NCBI GenBank assembly: GCA_965230225.1
Contig: CBDDKM010000005.1
Span: forward strand, 124,001-188,000
Direction: 5' to 3'
Source of the DNA: CALSMU01 sp965230225
GTDB taxonomy: Bacteria; Bacteroidota; Bacteroidia; Flavobacteriales_D; Parvicellaceae
Length of the DNA stretch: 64,000 bases
The notes below the pieces were generated by a model. The model ran no database searches, was not told where the DNA came from, and worked only from the letters and a program-made list of their open reading frames with translations. Position numbers and translations under genes: made by a program. Numbering within the stretch: the stretch's first letter is position 1; each line of letters begins with the position of its first letter. Positions 48,935 through 57,914 of the stretch are shown here, in pieces.

Positions 48935-50488
48935 TTAATTATCCAAACTAAAGAAAGTCCCTTTATTCTCTTTTTGATCCAGAGATTGTTTTGCAATAAT
49001 ATATGCGATAGAAATAAGGTTTCTTAATTCGCATAATTGAGGCGACAGTTTAGTGGAATGATACAACTCTTCCGTTTCTTCGTAAAGTACTTTAAGACGA
49101 TTAAGAGCTCGGTTCAATCGGTTAGTGGATCGAACAATGGCCACATAATCGCTCATGATGGATTGTACCTCTTTAATGTTATGGGTAATTAACACCAACT
49201 CCTGAGGTTCAGTAGTCCCTTTTTCATACCACAAAGGAATCTCTATATCAACTGTTTCGGGATTTTCAATTACATCTGTGGCAATGTGGTGTGCATATAC
49301 CAAAGCTTCTAATAATGAGTTAGAAGCAAGACGGTTCGCCCCGTGAAGCCCTGTTCTAGAGCATTCTCCACAGGCGTATAAGTTTTTGATGGTGGTTCTA
49401 CCCACTTGATCAACCTTAATTCCTCCACACATATAATGAGCGGCAGGAACCACTGGGATCCATTCTTTGGCAACGTCGATTCCGTTGTTGAGGCAGTAAT
49501 CGTAAATGTTCGGGAAATGATTTCTGAATTTTTCCATGTCCAGATGGGTACAATCCAGATACACACAATCAACTCCGGATTTTTTTAATTCCTTGTCAAT
49601 AGACTGCGATACAATATCTCTTGATGCTAATTCTGCACGCTCATCGTAATCTAACATGAATCGATTTCCTTCCTTGTCTCTAAGGTATGCACCAAACCCA
49701 CGAACAGCCTCCGAAATTAAAAATGAAGGACTCTTGTTGGGCTCATACATAGCAGTTGGATGAAACTGAACAAATTGCATGTCGGTAACAAATGCCTTAG
49801 CCCGATAAGCTACTGCAATTCCATCTCCGGTTGCTATTTTAGGATTGGTAGTGTGAGCATAAACCTGCCCGGCACCTCCACTAGCCAATAAGGTCTTACC
49901 CGAAACAAAAGTTTCTATCTTTCCTGTTTGGGTATTTAAAGCGTAAGCACCAAAGCACTTGATTTTAGACTTTAAAGTAGGTTGAACCTTAAGTATATGA
50001 TGTTCTGTAATAATGTCGATAGCAAAGTAGTGGGGGAGTAGCGTAATGTTTTCCTGAGCATTAATCCTGCTTAGTAAAGCTCGCTCCACTTCAAATCCGG
50101 TAATGTCTTTGTAGTGTACTACTCTGTTTTCCGTATGTCCACCTTCTTTTCCAAGATCCAGGTTCCCAGATTCATCTTCGTCAAATCTGGCACCCCACTT
50201 AATAATTTCTTCTAATCGTTGTGGTCCTTCCGAAATAACCATCCTAACCACATCTTCATCACAAAGACCATCACCAGCTCTTAAAGTATCGGCAACATGC
50301 TTCTCAAATGAGTCTGTTGCTTCAGTAACTACGGCAATTCCACCTTGAGCGTATTTGGTGTTGGACTCATCTGCTTCGGCTTTGGTAAGAATAATGACTT
50401 TTTGATCTGGAGCAGCTTCAGCTACTTTTAATCCGGCTGTTAAGCCAGCAATTCCGGAACCGATAATTAGAAAATCTGCGTGGTGCAT
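48935..50488 (-). CDS. nadB: L-aspartate oxidase
   Basis: About 517 residues from the ATG at 50488; the frame extends to 50524, into the nadA coding end, and the shorter start leaves a 7-bp gap. FAD-binding DFLIIGSGIAGLTAGLKVAE at the N-terminus, TKYAQGGIAVV, VQFHPTAMY and CGECSRTGLHGANRLASNSL are the nadB signatures. It oxidises L-aspartate to iminoaspartate, the first step of de novo NAD synthesis, which NadA (encoded next door) condenses with dihydroxyacetone phosphate. Confidence 0.96.
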   Translation of the reverse strand: MHHADFLIIGSGIAGLTAGLKVAEAAPDQKVIILTKAEADESNTKYAQGGIAVVTEATDSFEKHVADTLRAGDGLCDEDVVRMVISEGPQRLEEIIKWGARFDEDESGNLDLGKEGGHTENRVVHYKDITGFEVERALLSRINAQENITLLPHYFAIDIITEHHILKVQPTLKSKIKCFGAYALNTQTGKIETFVSGKTLLASGGAGQVYAHTTNPKIATGDGIAVAYRAKAFVTDMQFVQFHPTAMYEPNKSPSFLISEAVRGFGAYLRDKEGNRFMLDYDERAELASRDIVSQSIDKELKKSGVDCVYLDCTHLDMEKFRNHFPNIYDYCLNNGIDVAKEWIPVVPAAHYMCGGIKVDQVGRTTIKNLYACGECSRTGLHGANRLASNSLLEALVYAHHIATDVIENPETVDIEIPLWYEKGTTEPQELVLITHNIKEVQSIMSDYVAIVRSTNRLNRALNRLKVLYEETEELYHSTKLSPQLCELRNLISIAYIIAKQSLDQKENKGTFFSLDN

Positions 50489-50495
50489 GGATTTC

Positions 50496-51431
50496 TTATT
50501 TAGAAATTTCCAACATTCTTTCAATAGGAACTAGAGCTTTAACCCTAACATCTTCGTCTACGAAAATCTCAGGAGTCTCTTTGTCCATACAGTTGTATAG
50601 TTTTTCAAGCGTGTTTACTTTCATGTAACCACATTCGCTACAAGCGCAGGTATTGTCCTCATTAGCAGGAGCTGCTATCAATTTGGTGTTTGGAACCACT
50701 TTTTGCATTTCATGAAGAATTCCAGCTTCGGTAGCCACAATGAACTCTTCTGTTGGGTGCTCTTTAACATAGTTAATCATCCCAGCAGTGGAACCAACAT
50801 AGGTTGCTGTTTCTAATATATGAGATTCGGATTCTGGGTGAGCAATGATTTTTGCTTCTGGATGTTCTCCGTGAAGTTTAACTAACTTATCTAAAGAGAA
50901 TGCTTCATGAACCACGCATGCTCCATCCCAAAGAATCATATCTCTACCGGTTTCCTTCATGATGTAGCGTCCAAGATTTTTATCTGGAGCAAAAATGATT
51001 TTTTTATCGGCAGGTACGGAATCTACAATTTTCTTTGCGTTAGAAGAGGTACAAACCAAATCACTAATGGCCTTTACTTCTGCAGTTGCGTTGATGTAGG
51101 TAATTACCACATGGTCCGGGTGCTGATCTTTCAAAGCTTTAAGAGCAGGTGCAGGACAAGAGTCTGCCAACGAACAGCCGGCTTCTAAATCAGGTAATAC
51201 AACCTTTTTAGTAGGGTTTAAGATTTTTGCTGTTTCCGCCATGAAATTTACTCCGGCAAAAACGATCATGTCTGCATCAATTTGAGCAGCTTTTTGAGAC
51301 AATCCTAAACTATCACCAACGTAGTCGGCAATGTCTTGTATTTCCGGGAACTGATAATAATGTGCAAGAATAACCGCATTCTTCTCCTTCTTTAATCGAT
51401 TAATCCCGTCTATGTATTCTTGTTGAGTCAT
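50496..51431 (-). CDS. nadA: Quinolinate synthase
   Basis: A 311-residue [4Fe-4S] enzyme that makes quinolinate from iminoaspartate and dihydroxyacetone phosphate. AHYYQFPEIQDIADYVGDSL opens the first domain, MVFAGVNFMAETAKILNP and HPESESHILETATYVGST follow, and CACSECGYMKVNTLEKLYNC carries cluster-type cysteines. It leads the nadA-nadB operon, from a strong promoter at 51464-51493. Confidence 0.97.
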   Translation of the reverse strand: MTQQEYIDGINRLKKEKNAVILAHYYQFPEIQDIADYVGDSLGLSQKAAQIDADMIVFAGVNFMAETAKILNPTKKVVLPDLEAGCSLADSCPAPALKALKDQHPDHVVITYINATAEVKAISDLVCTSSNAKKIVDSVPADKKIIFAPDKNLGRYIMKETGRDMILWDGACVVHEAFSLDKLVKLHGEHPEAKIIAHPESESHILETATYVGSTAGMINYVKEHPTEEFIVATEAGILHEMQKVVPNTKLIAAPANEDNTCACSECGYMKVNTLEKLYNCMDKETPEIFVDEDVRVKALVPIERMLEISK

Positions 51432-51463
51432 TTTCTGTAATTTATATGAAATTAAGACAAGGC

Positions 51464-51493
51464 AAAGTTACTAACTGCACTTCACACGTGCAA
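51464..51493 (-). promoter_or_regulatory. nadA promoter, TTG-N19-TAACTTTG
   Basis: On the minus strand TTG (51493-51491), 19 bp, TAACTTTG (51471-51464), then 32 bp to the ATG at 51431. Both elements match the Bacteroidota consensus. Confidence 0.7.
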
Positions 51494-51708
51494 TATGACA
51501 TTGGTCATGAGTAGGTATGAAATTGCCAAATAACGTTAAACCTATTGTTGGATATGCCATTTACCGTTAATCTTTAATTAATAATTAGTAGGTATTGGTT
51601 CTAAATATATTGGGTAACAAAATGGTGTTTTAGGGTAGGAATTTGGATGGATTAGGTATGATCCAATCAAAGAAAGAAAGAATTTTTCGAAATAGTAAGA
51701 AATTTAAC

Positions 51709-51716
51709 TATCTTTG
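51709..51716 (+). promoter_or_regulatory. Candidate -7 box (TATCTTTG) for the DUF177-rpmF-plsX-fabH operon
   Basis: TATCTTTG, exact TAnnTTTG, 21 bp before the ATG at 51738. The -33 side is T-rich without a clean TTG. Confidence 0.45.
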
Positions 51717-51737
51717 CCGTCCATTTTTTTCAGGCTC

Positions 51738-52283
51738 ATGGAAAATCTTAAGAAATATAACATCAAGTTTGTAGGCCTTAAGGTTGGTAATCATGAGTTT
51801 GATTATAAAATTGGAAAAGAGTTCTTTGATGCTTTTGAGTATTCTGAGATAAAAAAGGGAAATGTTGACGTTAAATTAGAAATGGAAAAAAGCTCCAGTA
51901 TGTTGGTGCTTAATTTCAATATTAGCGGACAGGTTTCCGGGTTGTGTGACCTTTGTTCTGACGAAATGGATGTTTCGATTGAGGGAGGTTATCAGCAAAT
52001 AGTAAAATTCTCCGATGAGGTTGAAGAATCGGAAAGTGAGGACATTACTATTTTACCAACGTCAGAATACGAAATAAATGTAGCCCATTACCTATTCGAA
52101 TTCATTCACTTGAGTTTGCCAATAAAAAAGGTACACGAGGAAGGTGATTGTAATGAGGACGTAAAGGAAATATTGAGCGACTATTTACTTACTGAGTCTC
52201 CGGAAGAAGGAGAGGCAGAAGATAGTGGCGAGGTTGATCCAAGGTGGGCAGCGTTAATGGCGTTAAAGAAGGATAATAAATAG
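51738..52283 (+). CDS. DUF177 (YceD-like) protein
   Basis: About 181 residues from the ATG at 51738; the frame opens at a TTG at 51714 but that start overlaps the -7 box. The DUF177 metal-site-like cysteines are in VSGLCDLCSDEMDV (CxxC), and the acidic C-terminus ends EVDPRWAALMALKKDN, the family's signature. It sits directly before rpmF, as in most bacteria, and is linked to 23S rRNA or ribosome biogenesis. It forms an operon with rpmF, plsX and fabH. Confidence 0.92.
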   Translation: MENLKKYNIKFVGLKVGNHEFDYKIGKEFFDAFEYSEIKKGNVDVKLEMEKSSSMLVLNFNISGQVSGLCDLCSDEMDVSIEGGYQQIVKFSDEVEESESEDITILPTSEYEINVAHYLFEFIHLSLPIKKVHEEGDCNEDVKEILSDYLLTESPEEGEAEDSGEVDPRWAALMALKKDNK

Positions 52284-52313
52284 TTAAGAATTTGAATATA
52301 AAACCATAATAAA

Positions 52314-52505
52314 ATGGCACATCCAAAGAGAAAGATCTCTAAGCAGAGAAGAGACAAGAGAAGAACTCATTACAAGACTGAAGCAAAACAAATTGCTACT
52401 TGTCCTACAACTGGAGAAGCTCACTTGTACCACAGAGCTCACTGGCATGAAGGGAAACTTTACTACAAAGGTAAAGTGGTAATGGAGAAAGAAGCATCTC
52501 TATAA
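52314..52505 (+). CDS. rpmF: 50S ribosomal protein L32
   Basis: A 63-residue basic protein beginning MAHPKRKISKQRRDKRRTHY, the universal L32 start. The middle has a single Cys (ATCPTTGEAHLYHRAHW), so this is the zinc-free form lacking the four-Cys ribbon. It lies 30 bp after DUF177 and 67 bp before plsX. Confidence 0.97.
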   Translation: MAHPKRKISKQRRDKRRTHYKTEAKQIATCPTTGEAHLYHRAHWHEGKLYYKGKVVMEKEASL

Positions 52506-52572
52506 TTATCTCCAAATCAATTGGTAGTGAATTATCTTACGAACGTATGAAAATTCTTACTACTTTTCGTCC

Positions 52573-53511
52573 GTGAAAATCGGATTAGACATAATGGGAG
52601 GTGATTTTGCTCCTGAGGCAACAGTCCTTGGAGCAATTGAAGCTAATAAAGAATTATCGCAGGATGTTCGTCTGGTTTTAATAGGCGACGAAAATGCGAT
52701 AAAAGATATTTTGAAAAGAGAAGCAGTTGATGTTTCTCTTTTCGACATTGTACACACTGAGGAAGTAATTGAAATGCAGGAACATCCTGCAAAAGCTTTC
52801 CGAAAAAAGCAAAATTCCAGTATAGCTGTTGGTTTTGAATTACTACTTAAAAAAGAAATTCAAGCCTTTGCAAGTGCCGGTAATTCCGGAGCAATGCTGG
52901 TAGGGTCAATGTATTCAATTCGCCCGGTTCCGGGTGTCATTCGACCATCAATTACTTCAGTATTACCAAAGGAATCAGGCGGAGTTGGAATTATCCTCGA
53001 TGTAGGGATAAATGCCGATTGTAAACCAGATGTATTGTACCAATTTGGTATGTTGGGAGCTATGTATGCCGAGTTCGTACATGGAATTAAAAACCCAAAA
53101 GTAGGTCTGCTAAACATCGGAGAAGAAGATGAAAAAGGGAATTTATTGTCTCAAGCTACCAACCAATTAATGAGGGGTTCTAAAGACTTCAATTTTGTTG
53201 GGAATGTAGAAGGAAGAGACTTGTTTTCCGATATCGCTGATGTGGTAGTATGTGATGGGTTTACAGGAAATGTAGTGTTGAAAGAAGCAGAGGCTTTTTA
53301 TACACTCATGGCCAAAAGAGGATTGTTAGACGACTACTTCAAACGATTTAATTACGAAATATATGGAGGGACACCTGTTTTAGGTGTTAACGGTAATGTG
53401 TTAATAGGTCATGGGATATCTAGTCCAGAGGCAATAAAGAACATGTTACTTTTGGCAAAAGATGTGGCAGAAGCAGATTTGCCATCCAAAATTAAAGGAG
53501 CATTCGAATGA
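52573..53511 (+). CDS. plsX: Phosphate acyltransferase PlsX
   Basis: A 312-residue protein from a GTG start. MKIGLDIMGGDFAPEATVLG is the typical PlsX N-terminus, with SIAVGFELLLK, ASAGNSGAML and VCDGFTGNVVLKEAE further on. PlsX makes acyl-phosphate from acyl-ACP, the first step of the PlsX/PlsY phospholipid route. It ends in a 4-bp overlap with fabH. Confidence 0.96.
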   Translation: MKIGLDIMGGDFAPEATVLGAIEANKELSQDVRLVLIGDENAIKDILKREAVDVSLFDIVHTEEVIEMQEHPAKAFRKKQNSSIAVGFELLLKKEIQAFASAGNSGAMLVGSMYSIRPVPGVIRPSITSVLPKESGGVGIILDVGINADCKPDVLYQFGMLGAMYAEFVHGIKNPKVGLLNIGEEDEKGNLLSQATNQLMRGSKDFNFVGNVEGRDLFSDIADVVVCDGFTGNVVLKEAEAFYTLMAKRGLLDDYFKRFNYEIYGGTPVLGVNGNVLIGHGISSPEAIKNMLLLAKDVAEADLPSKIKGAFE

Positions 53512-54494
53512 GTAAAATTACAGCAGCTATTACCGCAGTGCATGGAGCGGTTCCAGAGAAGAAACTAACCAATGCAGATTTGGAAAAAATGGTTGATACC
53601 ACTGATGAGTGGATCGTTACCAGAACTGGAATCAAAGAGAGAAGAATTGTAGAGAAAGGTCAGGCATTGTCGGATTTAGGAGCAGAAGTAGTAAGAGGTA
53701 TTTGCGAGAAAAGAGGATTGGATCCTTTGGATATCGATATGATTCTTGTAGGTACAGTAACTGCTGATCACAGATTTCCAAGTACTTCTAACTTGATTTG
53801 TGATAAAGTAGGAGCTAAAAATGCCTGGGGATATGATATTAGTGCAGCATGTTCAGGTTTCCTATACACTTTAACTACCGGTGCAAGATTTATCGAAAGT
53901 GGTGCTGCTAAAAATGTAATTGTAATTGGTGGAGACATCATGTCGAGCATCATTGACTATACAGATAGAAACACTTGTATCATCTTTGGAGATGGTGCTG
54001 GTGGAGTGCTTTTAGAGCCAAATGAAGATGGATATGGTGTAATTGACTCGGTAATGAAAGCTGATGGTTCAGGATCTCAATACCTGATTCAAAAAGCAGG
54101 TGGATCTAAAGAGCCTATTACAAAAGAGAATGTTGGAACTCCGGATATGTTTGTATATCAGGAAGGACGTACTGTATTTAAATTTGCTGTAACCAATATG
54201 GCAGATGTAAGTGCAGAAATCATGGAAAGAAATAACCTAACCGGTGAAGATGTAGACTGGTTAGTTCCTCATCAGGCTAATCTGAGAATTATCGATGCTA
54301 CTGCCAACCGCATGGAATTGTCTAAAGACAAAGTAATGATCAATATTGATAAGTACGGAAATACTACTTCCGGTACTATTCCGTTGTGTTTATGGGAGTG
54401 GGAAGATAAACTGAAGAAGGGAGATAACGTGGTGTTATCTGCTTTTGGAGGTGGATTTACCTGGGGATCCATTTACCTTAAATGGGGACATTAA
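53508..54494 (+). CDS. fabH: 3-oxoacyl-ACP synthase III (KAS III)
   Basis: A 328-residue condensing enzyme that starts fatty-acid synthesis from an acyl-CoA primer and malonyl-ACP. The Cys-His-Asn triad is present: DISAACSGFLYTL (Cys), VPHQANLRI (His) and YGNTTSGTIPL (Asn). TDEWIVTRTGIKERRI near the N-terminus is diagnostic. It overlaps plsX by 4 bp and precedes the acetyl-CoA carboxylase genes. Confidence 0.97.
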   Translation: MSKITAAITAVHGAVPEKKLTNADLEKMVDTTDEWIVTRTGIKERRIVEKGQALSDLGAEVVRGICEKRGLDPLDIDMILVGTVTADHRFPSTSNLICDKVGAKNAWGYDISAACSGFLYTLTTGARFIESGAAKNVIVIGGDIMSSIIDYTDRNTCIIFGDGAGGVLLEPNEDGYGVIDSVMKADGSGSQYLIQKAGGSKEPITKENVGTPDMFVYQEGRTVFKFAVTNMADVSAEIMERNNLTGEDVDWLVPHQANLRIIDATANRMELSKDKVMINIDKYGNTTSGTIPLCLWEWEDKLKKGDNVVLSAFGGGFTWGSIYLKWGH

Positions 54495-54540
54495 TCTAAA
54501 ACTTTAAAATTTAATTTTGACGGGAAACCGTTATTAACGC

Positions 54541-54568
54541 TTGCGGGTCGCTATTTTTTATACCTTAG
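54541..54568 (+). promoter_or_regulatory. Candidate accB promoter, TTG-N17-TACCTTAG
   Basis: TTG (54541-54543), 17 bp, TACCTTAG (54561-54568). The -7 element has one mismatch to TAnnTTTG. It lies 36 bp before the ATG at 54604. Confidence 0.4.
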
Positions 54569-54603
54569 CCTCTCCAAAAACGAATATAATTTACACACAA
54601 GCT

Positions 54604-55137
54604 ATGAAACTTAGTGAAATTCAAGATTTGATAAAATTTGTTTCTCGTTCTGGTGTGAACGAGGTAGAAATTGAACAAAAGGACTTTAAAATTCTAATTA
54701 AGTCCGATTACATGGCAAAGAAGAAGTCTAATATTCCATTGGAAACTGTAGTTCAGGTTCAACAGCCTGTTGCTGCGGTAGCACAACCTGTTGCAGCTCC
54801 TGTTGCGGCACCTGTTGCTCAACCAGTGGCGGCGCCAGCTGCTCCTGCAGCTCCTGCAACACCTGCTGCTGAAGCTCCAGCTGCGGAAGAGGCTAACTAT
54901 GTTACTATAAAATCTCAAATGATTGGAACGTTCTACCGTTCTCCATCTCCAGATAAGCCTGCGTTTGTAGAGGTAGGTGATACCATCAAACCAGGTGATA
55001 CAATTTGTATTATTGAGGCAATGAAGTTGTTTAACGATATCGAATCAGAAGTATCTGGTAAAATCGTTAAAGTATTAGTTGATGACACTACTCCGGTAGA
55101 GTTTGATCAACCATTGTTCTTAGTAGATCCTTCTTAA
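54604..55137 (+). CDS. accB: Biotin carboxyl carrier protein of acetyl-CoA carboxylase
   Basis: About 177 residues from the ATG at 54604; the longer frame from 54541 would overlap the promoter. MKLSEIQDLIKFVSRSGVNE opens the N-terminal part, a Val/Ala/Pro-rich linker (~55-95; AAPVAAPVAQPV) follows, and the biotinyl domain ends with IEAMKLFNDIESE, in which K141 is the biotinylated lysine. It carries CO2 between AccC and the carboxyltransferase. Followed 50 bp later by accC. Confidence 0.96.
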   Translation: MKLSEIQDLIKFVSRSGVNEVEIEQKDFKILIKSDYMAKKKSNIPLETVVQVQQPVAAVAQPVAAPVAAPVAQPVAAPAAPAAPATPAAEAPAAEEANYVTIKSQMIGTFYRSPSPDKPAFVEVGDTIKPGDTICIIEAMKLFNDIESEVSGKIVKVLVDDTTPVEFDQPLFLVDPS

Positions 55138-55187
55138 TTTCTTATCGAAAATAAGAGGAGTTAATTGTTGTATCTAAAAGGAGAGAT

Positions 55188-56531
55188 ATGTTCAAAAAGA
55201 TATTAATTGCCAACAGAGGAGAGATCGCTCTTAGAGTTATTCGTACCTGTAAAGAAATGGGTATTAAAACAGTAGCGGTTTATTCTGCGGCAGATAAAGA
55301 AAGCTTACACGTAAGATTTGCTGATGAAGCAGTATGTGTAGGTCCTGCGGCAAGTTCTGAGTCTTACTTAAAGATTCCTAACATTATTGCAGCAGCAGAA
55401 ATTACCAATGCAGATGCCATTCACCCAGGGTATGGATTCTTAAGTGAGAATGCTGTATTCTCAAGAGTATGTCAGGAGCATGGGATTAAATTTATTGGAG
55501 CACTTCCTGAACAAATTGAAGGCATGGGAGATAAAGCTTCTGCGAAAGCTACCATGAAAGAAGCTAAGGTACCATGTGTGCCTGGTTCTGATGGATTGCT
55601 TGCGGATTTTGCAGAAGCTAAAAAAATTGCCAATAAGATTAAGTATCCAGTGATGCTAAAAGCTACTGCCGGTGGTGGTGGTAAAGGGATGAGATTGTGC
55701 TGGAACGACGAAGAGTTAGAAGAAGGATGGCATAGTGCTCGTCAAGAGTCTGCAGCAGCTTTTGGAAACGATGGAATGTATATGGAGAAGTTTGTTGAAG
55801 AACCTCGCCACATCGAAATCCAAATCGCAGCAGATCAATACGGAAACGTTTGTCACTTATCCGAAAGAGATTGTTCAATTCAGAGAAGACACCAAAAGTT
55901 AGTAGAGGAAACTCCATCTCCATTCATGACCGATAAACTTCGTGCAGATATGGGAGAGGCGGCAAAAAAAGCTGCTAAGGCGGTAAACTACGAAGGTGTT
56001 GGAACAGTTGAATTCTTGGTAGATAAACACAGAAACTTCTACTTCATGGAGATGAACACCAGAATTCAGGTGGAGCATACCATTACAGAAGAAGTAGTGA
56101 ACTACGACTTGATTAAAGAGCAGATTAAAATTGCTGCCGGAGAGAAGATCTCAGGAAAGGATTACTTCCCGCAAATGCATTCTATTCAGTGTAGAATTAA
56201 CGCAGAGGATCCATTCAATAACTTCAGACCGAGTCCTGGAAAAATTACTAATTACCATACTCCTGGTGGGCATGGAATTAGAATCGATACTCATGTTTAT
56301 GCCAGCTATATGATTTCGCCTCATTACGATTCGATGATTTCGAAATTAATTACAGTTGCTCAAACACGAGAAGAAGCAATTACTAAGATGAAACGTGCTT
56401 TAGATGAGTACATCATCGAAGGAGTGAAGACTACAATTCCTTTCCATCAATTGTTAATGGAGGATGAGAAGTTCAATGAAGGTGATTTTACCACCAAATT
56501 CATGGACACATTCGAAATTAAAGAGAGATAG
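55188..56531 (+). CDS. accC: Biotin carboxylase of acetyl-CoA carboxylase
   Basis: A 447-residue ATP-grasp enzyme that carboxylates the biotin of AccB. FKKILIANRGEIALRVIRTC is the N-terminus, IHPGYGFLSENAVF and ATAGGGGKGMRLCWND (ATP lid) follow, and MEMNTRIQVEHTITEEV holds catalytic and metal residues. It makes an operon with accB and is closed by a strong terminator at 56555. Confidence 0.97.
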   Translation: MFKKILIANRGEIALRVIRTCKEMGIKTVAVYSAADKESLHVRFADEAVCVGPAASSESYLKIPNIIAAAEITNADAIHPGYGFLSENAVFSRVCQEHGIKFIGALPEQIEGMGDKASAKATMKEAKVPCVPGSDGLLADFAEAKKIANKIKYPVMLKATAGGGGKGMRLCWNDEELEEGWHSARQESAAAFGNDGMYMEKFVEEPRHIEIQIAADQYGNVCHLSERDCSIQRRHQKLVEETPSPFMTDKLRADMGEAAKKAAKAVNYEGVGTVEFLVDKHRNFYFMEMNTRIQVEHTITEEVVNYDLIKEQIKIAAGEKISGKDYFPQMHSIQCRINAEDPFNNFRPSPGKITNYHTPGGHGIRIDTHVYASYMISPHYDSMISKLITVAQTREEAITKMKRALDEYIIEGVKTTIPFHQLLMEDEKFNEGDFTTKFMDTFEIKER

Positions 56532-56554
56532 GAAACGAATTACTTAATATTTCA

Positions 56555-56586
56555 AGGGGCTTCCATTAAATGAAGCCCCTTTTTTC
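56555..56586 (+). terminator. Intrinsic terminator of the accB-accC operon
   Basis: AAGGGGCTTC, an 8-nt loop, GAAGCCCCTT and a T run. It begins 24 bp after the accC stop. Confidence 0.9.
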
Positions 56587-56630
56587 TTAGCTGCCAAACT
56601 AAATAGAGTGAAAACTTTAAATTTATTGCT

Positions 56631-57497
56631 GTGCTTGCAAAGTATAAATATCATTTTTGGCTGCATTTTATTGTCCTTTTATTTGCGCTAACAGGGCCTC
56701 TGGGGAATTCCATTGAGACCAGTTACGACATTTTGGTGTTCTACCGTATGCTAATAGCTGTGGTGGGGATCGCGGGATATTTTCTGATATCGGGTCATAA
56801 GATCAACATGACTCCTAAAAACATTAGAAATGCTCTCTTAACAGGAATCGTAATTGCCTTTCACTGGCTTACTTTTTTTGAAGCAATCAATCAGTCCAAT
56901 GTAAGTGTTGCACTAGTTTGTTTTTCCAGTAGCACCTTATTTACAGCTTTGATCGAACCTTTCTATTTTAAGCGAAAAATTAGACCTTATGAGATCATTT
57001 TAGGTCTTCTTATTGTGTTTGGGTTATACTTAATCATCAATGTTGAACTGAAGTATGTATGGGGAATGATATTAAGTTTTATCTCTGCATTCCTGGCCTC
57101 ATGGTTTACGGTGCTTAATGGAAGGTTCATTAAGGAAAGTGATGCAAAATCCATTTCATTTTTCGAGATGATTGGAGGAGCTGTGATTTGCGGATTGTTT
57201 GTACTGATTCTTGAACATGATCAATTGGAGGTTCTCAATATTTCAGTCAGCGATTGGTGGAGAATTTTGGTTTTGGGACTTGTATGTACTTCATTTGCTT
57301 TTATCGTAAGTGTGGAAGTAATGAAAAAGATCTCACCCTTTACGGTAACCATTTCAGTTAACCTGGAACCCGTTTATTCAGTAATAATTGCTTTGATATT
57401 ATGGCCGGAAGAGGAAAAAATGTCTCCCATGTTTTATGTGGGAACGGGAATCATCATGACATCCATTTTTCTAAATGCCGTGTTTAAGAAGAATTAA
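56631..57497 (+). CDS. EamA/DMT-family transporter
   Basis: A 288-residue membrane protein from a GTG start with about ten hydrophobic segments in two EamA repeats (first: VLLFALTGPLGNSIETSYDI; second: VWGMILSFISAFLASWFTVL). The end SVNLEPVYSVIIALILWPEE is the family's conserved second-repeat motif. Such proteins export or import small metabolites such as amino acids or nucleotides; the substrate cannot be inferred. It is convergent with the TM2 gene (4-bp overlap of ends). Confidence 0.9.
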   Translation: MLAKYKYHFWLHFIVLLFALTGPLGNSIETSYDILVFYRMLIAVVGIAGYFLISGHKINMTPKNIRNALLTGIVIAFHWLTFFEAINQSNVSVALVCFSSSTLFTALIEPFYFKRKIRPYEIILGLLIVFGLYLIINVELKYVWGMILSFISAFLASWFTVLNGRFIKESDAKSISFFEMIGGAVICGLFVLILEHDQLEVLNISVSDWWRILVLGLVCTSFAFIVSVEVMKKISPFTVTISVNLEPVYSVIIALILWPEEEKMSPMFYVGTGIIMTSIFLNAVFKKN

Positions 57498-57847
57498 TTA
57501 TTCTCCGACCACATCAGGACTTTGTCGTGGTTGGCGTATTGTTCCAAATCTTTACTTAATAGGATGATGCCCAAATCCGCAACTACCAAAAACCCACCGC
57601 CACCTAAGGTAAGTGTATATACTACCGGTACATGAGCTGCTGTACCTAAATAAAGTCTGTGTACACCAAATATACCCATACCAATGTCTAGTCCTGCAGC
57701 AATGGCTTTGTTGTGTTCTGCTTTTTGTTTTCGCAAAAACCAGGTTATTCTGTCCTTCAACTTTTTGCGATGAACTTTAGGAATGTCATCGGCCATTGTT
57801 GCCATTGGAATGAGGGTTAGAAGAGCTATGTAAATGAGTTTTTTCAA
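57494..57847 (-). CDS. TM2-domain-like membrane protein with signal peptide
   Basis: A 117-residue protein with a signal peptide (MKKLIYIALLTLIPMATMAD), a basic helix (KVHRKKLKDRITWFLRKQK) and a TM2-like pair of helices with the typical FGVHRLYLGTA turn and YTLTLGGGGFLVVADLGIIL. TM2 proteins are widespread small membrane proteins of unknown role. The signal peptide before the TM2 pair is typical of Bacteroidota members. It shares its upstream region with tadA. Confidence 0.8.
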   Translation of the reverse strand: MKKLIYIALLTLIPMATMADDIPKVHRKKLKDRITWFLRKQKAEHNKAIAAGLDIGMGIFGVHRLYLGTAAHVPVVYTLTLGGGGFLVVADLGIILLSKDLEQYANHDKVLMWSENN

Positions 57848-57864
57848 AGTTGAAGAACCTGTGA

Positions 57865-57894
57865 TTGGTGTAAAGGTATAAAATAGTAGATTTG
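57865..57894 (+). promoter_or_regulatory. tadA promoter, TTG-N19-TAGATTTG
   Basis: TTG (57865-57867), 19 bp, TAGATTTG (57887-57894), then 20 bp to the ATG at 57915. Both elements match the consensus. Confidence 0.65.
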
Positions 57895-57914
57895 GGCAAA
57901 ATAAGATAGATTCT

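Larger units (their letters stand above)
51432..51737. other. 306-bp divergent intergenic region, nadA / DUF177
   Basis: No gene seen. It holds the nadA promoter on the minus strand and a -7 box for the DUF177 gene on the plus strand. Between them TGCACTTCACACGTGCA (51477-51493) has TGCAC/GTGCA dyad symmetry and overlaps the nadA -33 element, so it could be an operator. Confidence 0.5.

Noticed and set aside
49309..49572. Second minus-strand ORF inside nadB.
   Set aside because: Alternate-frame shadow of nadB.
54750..54890. Repetitive GCT/GTT/CCT-rich stretch as a tandem repeat element.
   Set aside because: It encodes the Ala/Pro/Val linker of AccB, a normal feature of biotin carrier proteins.
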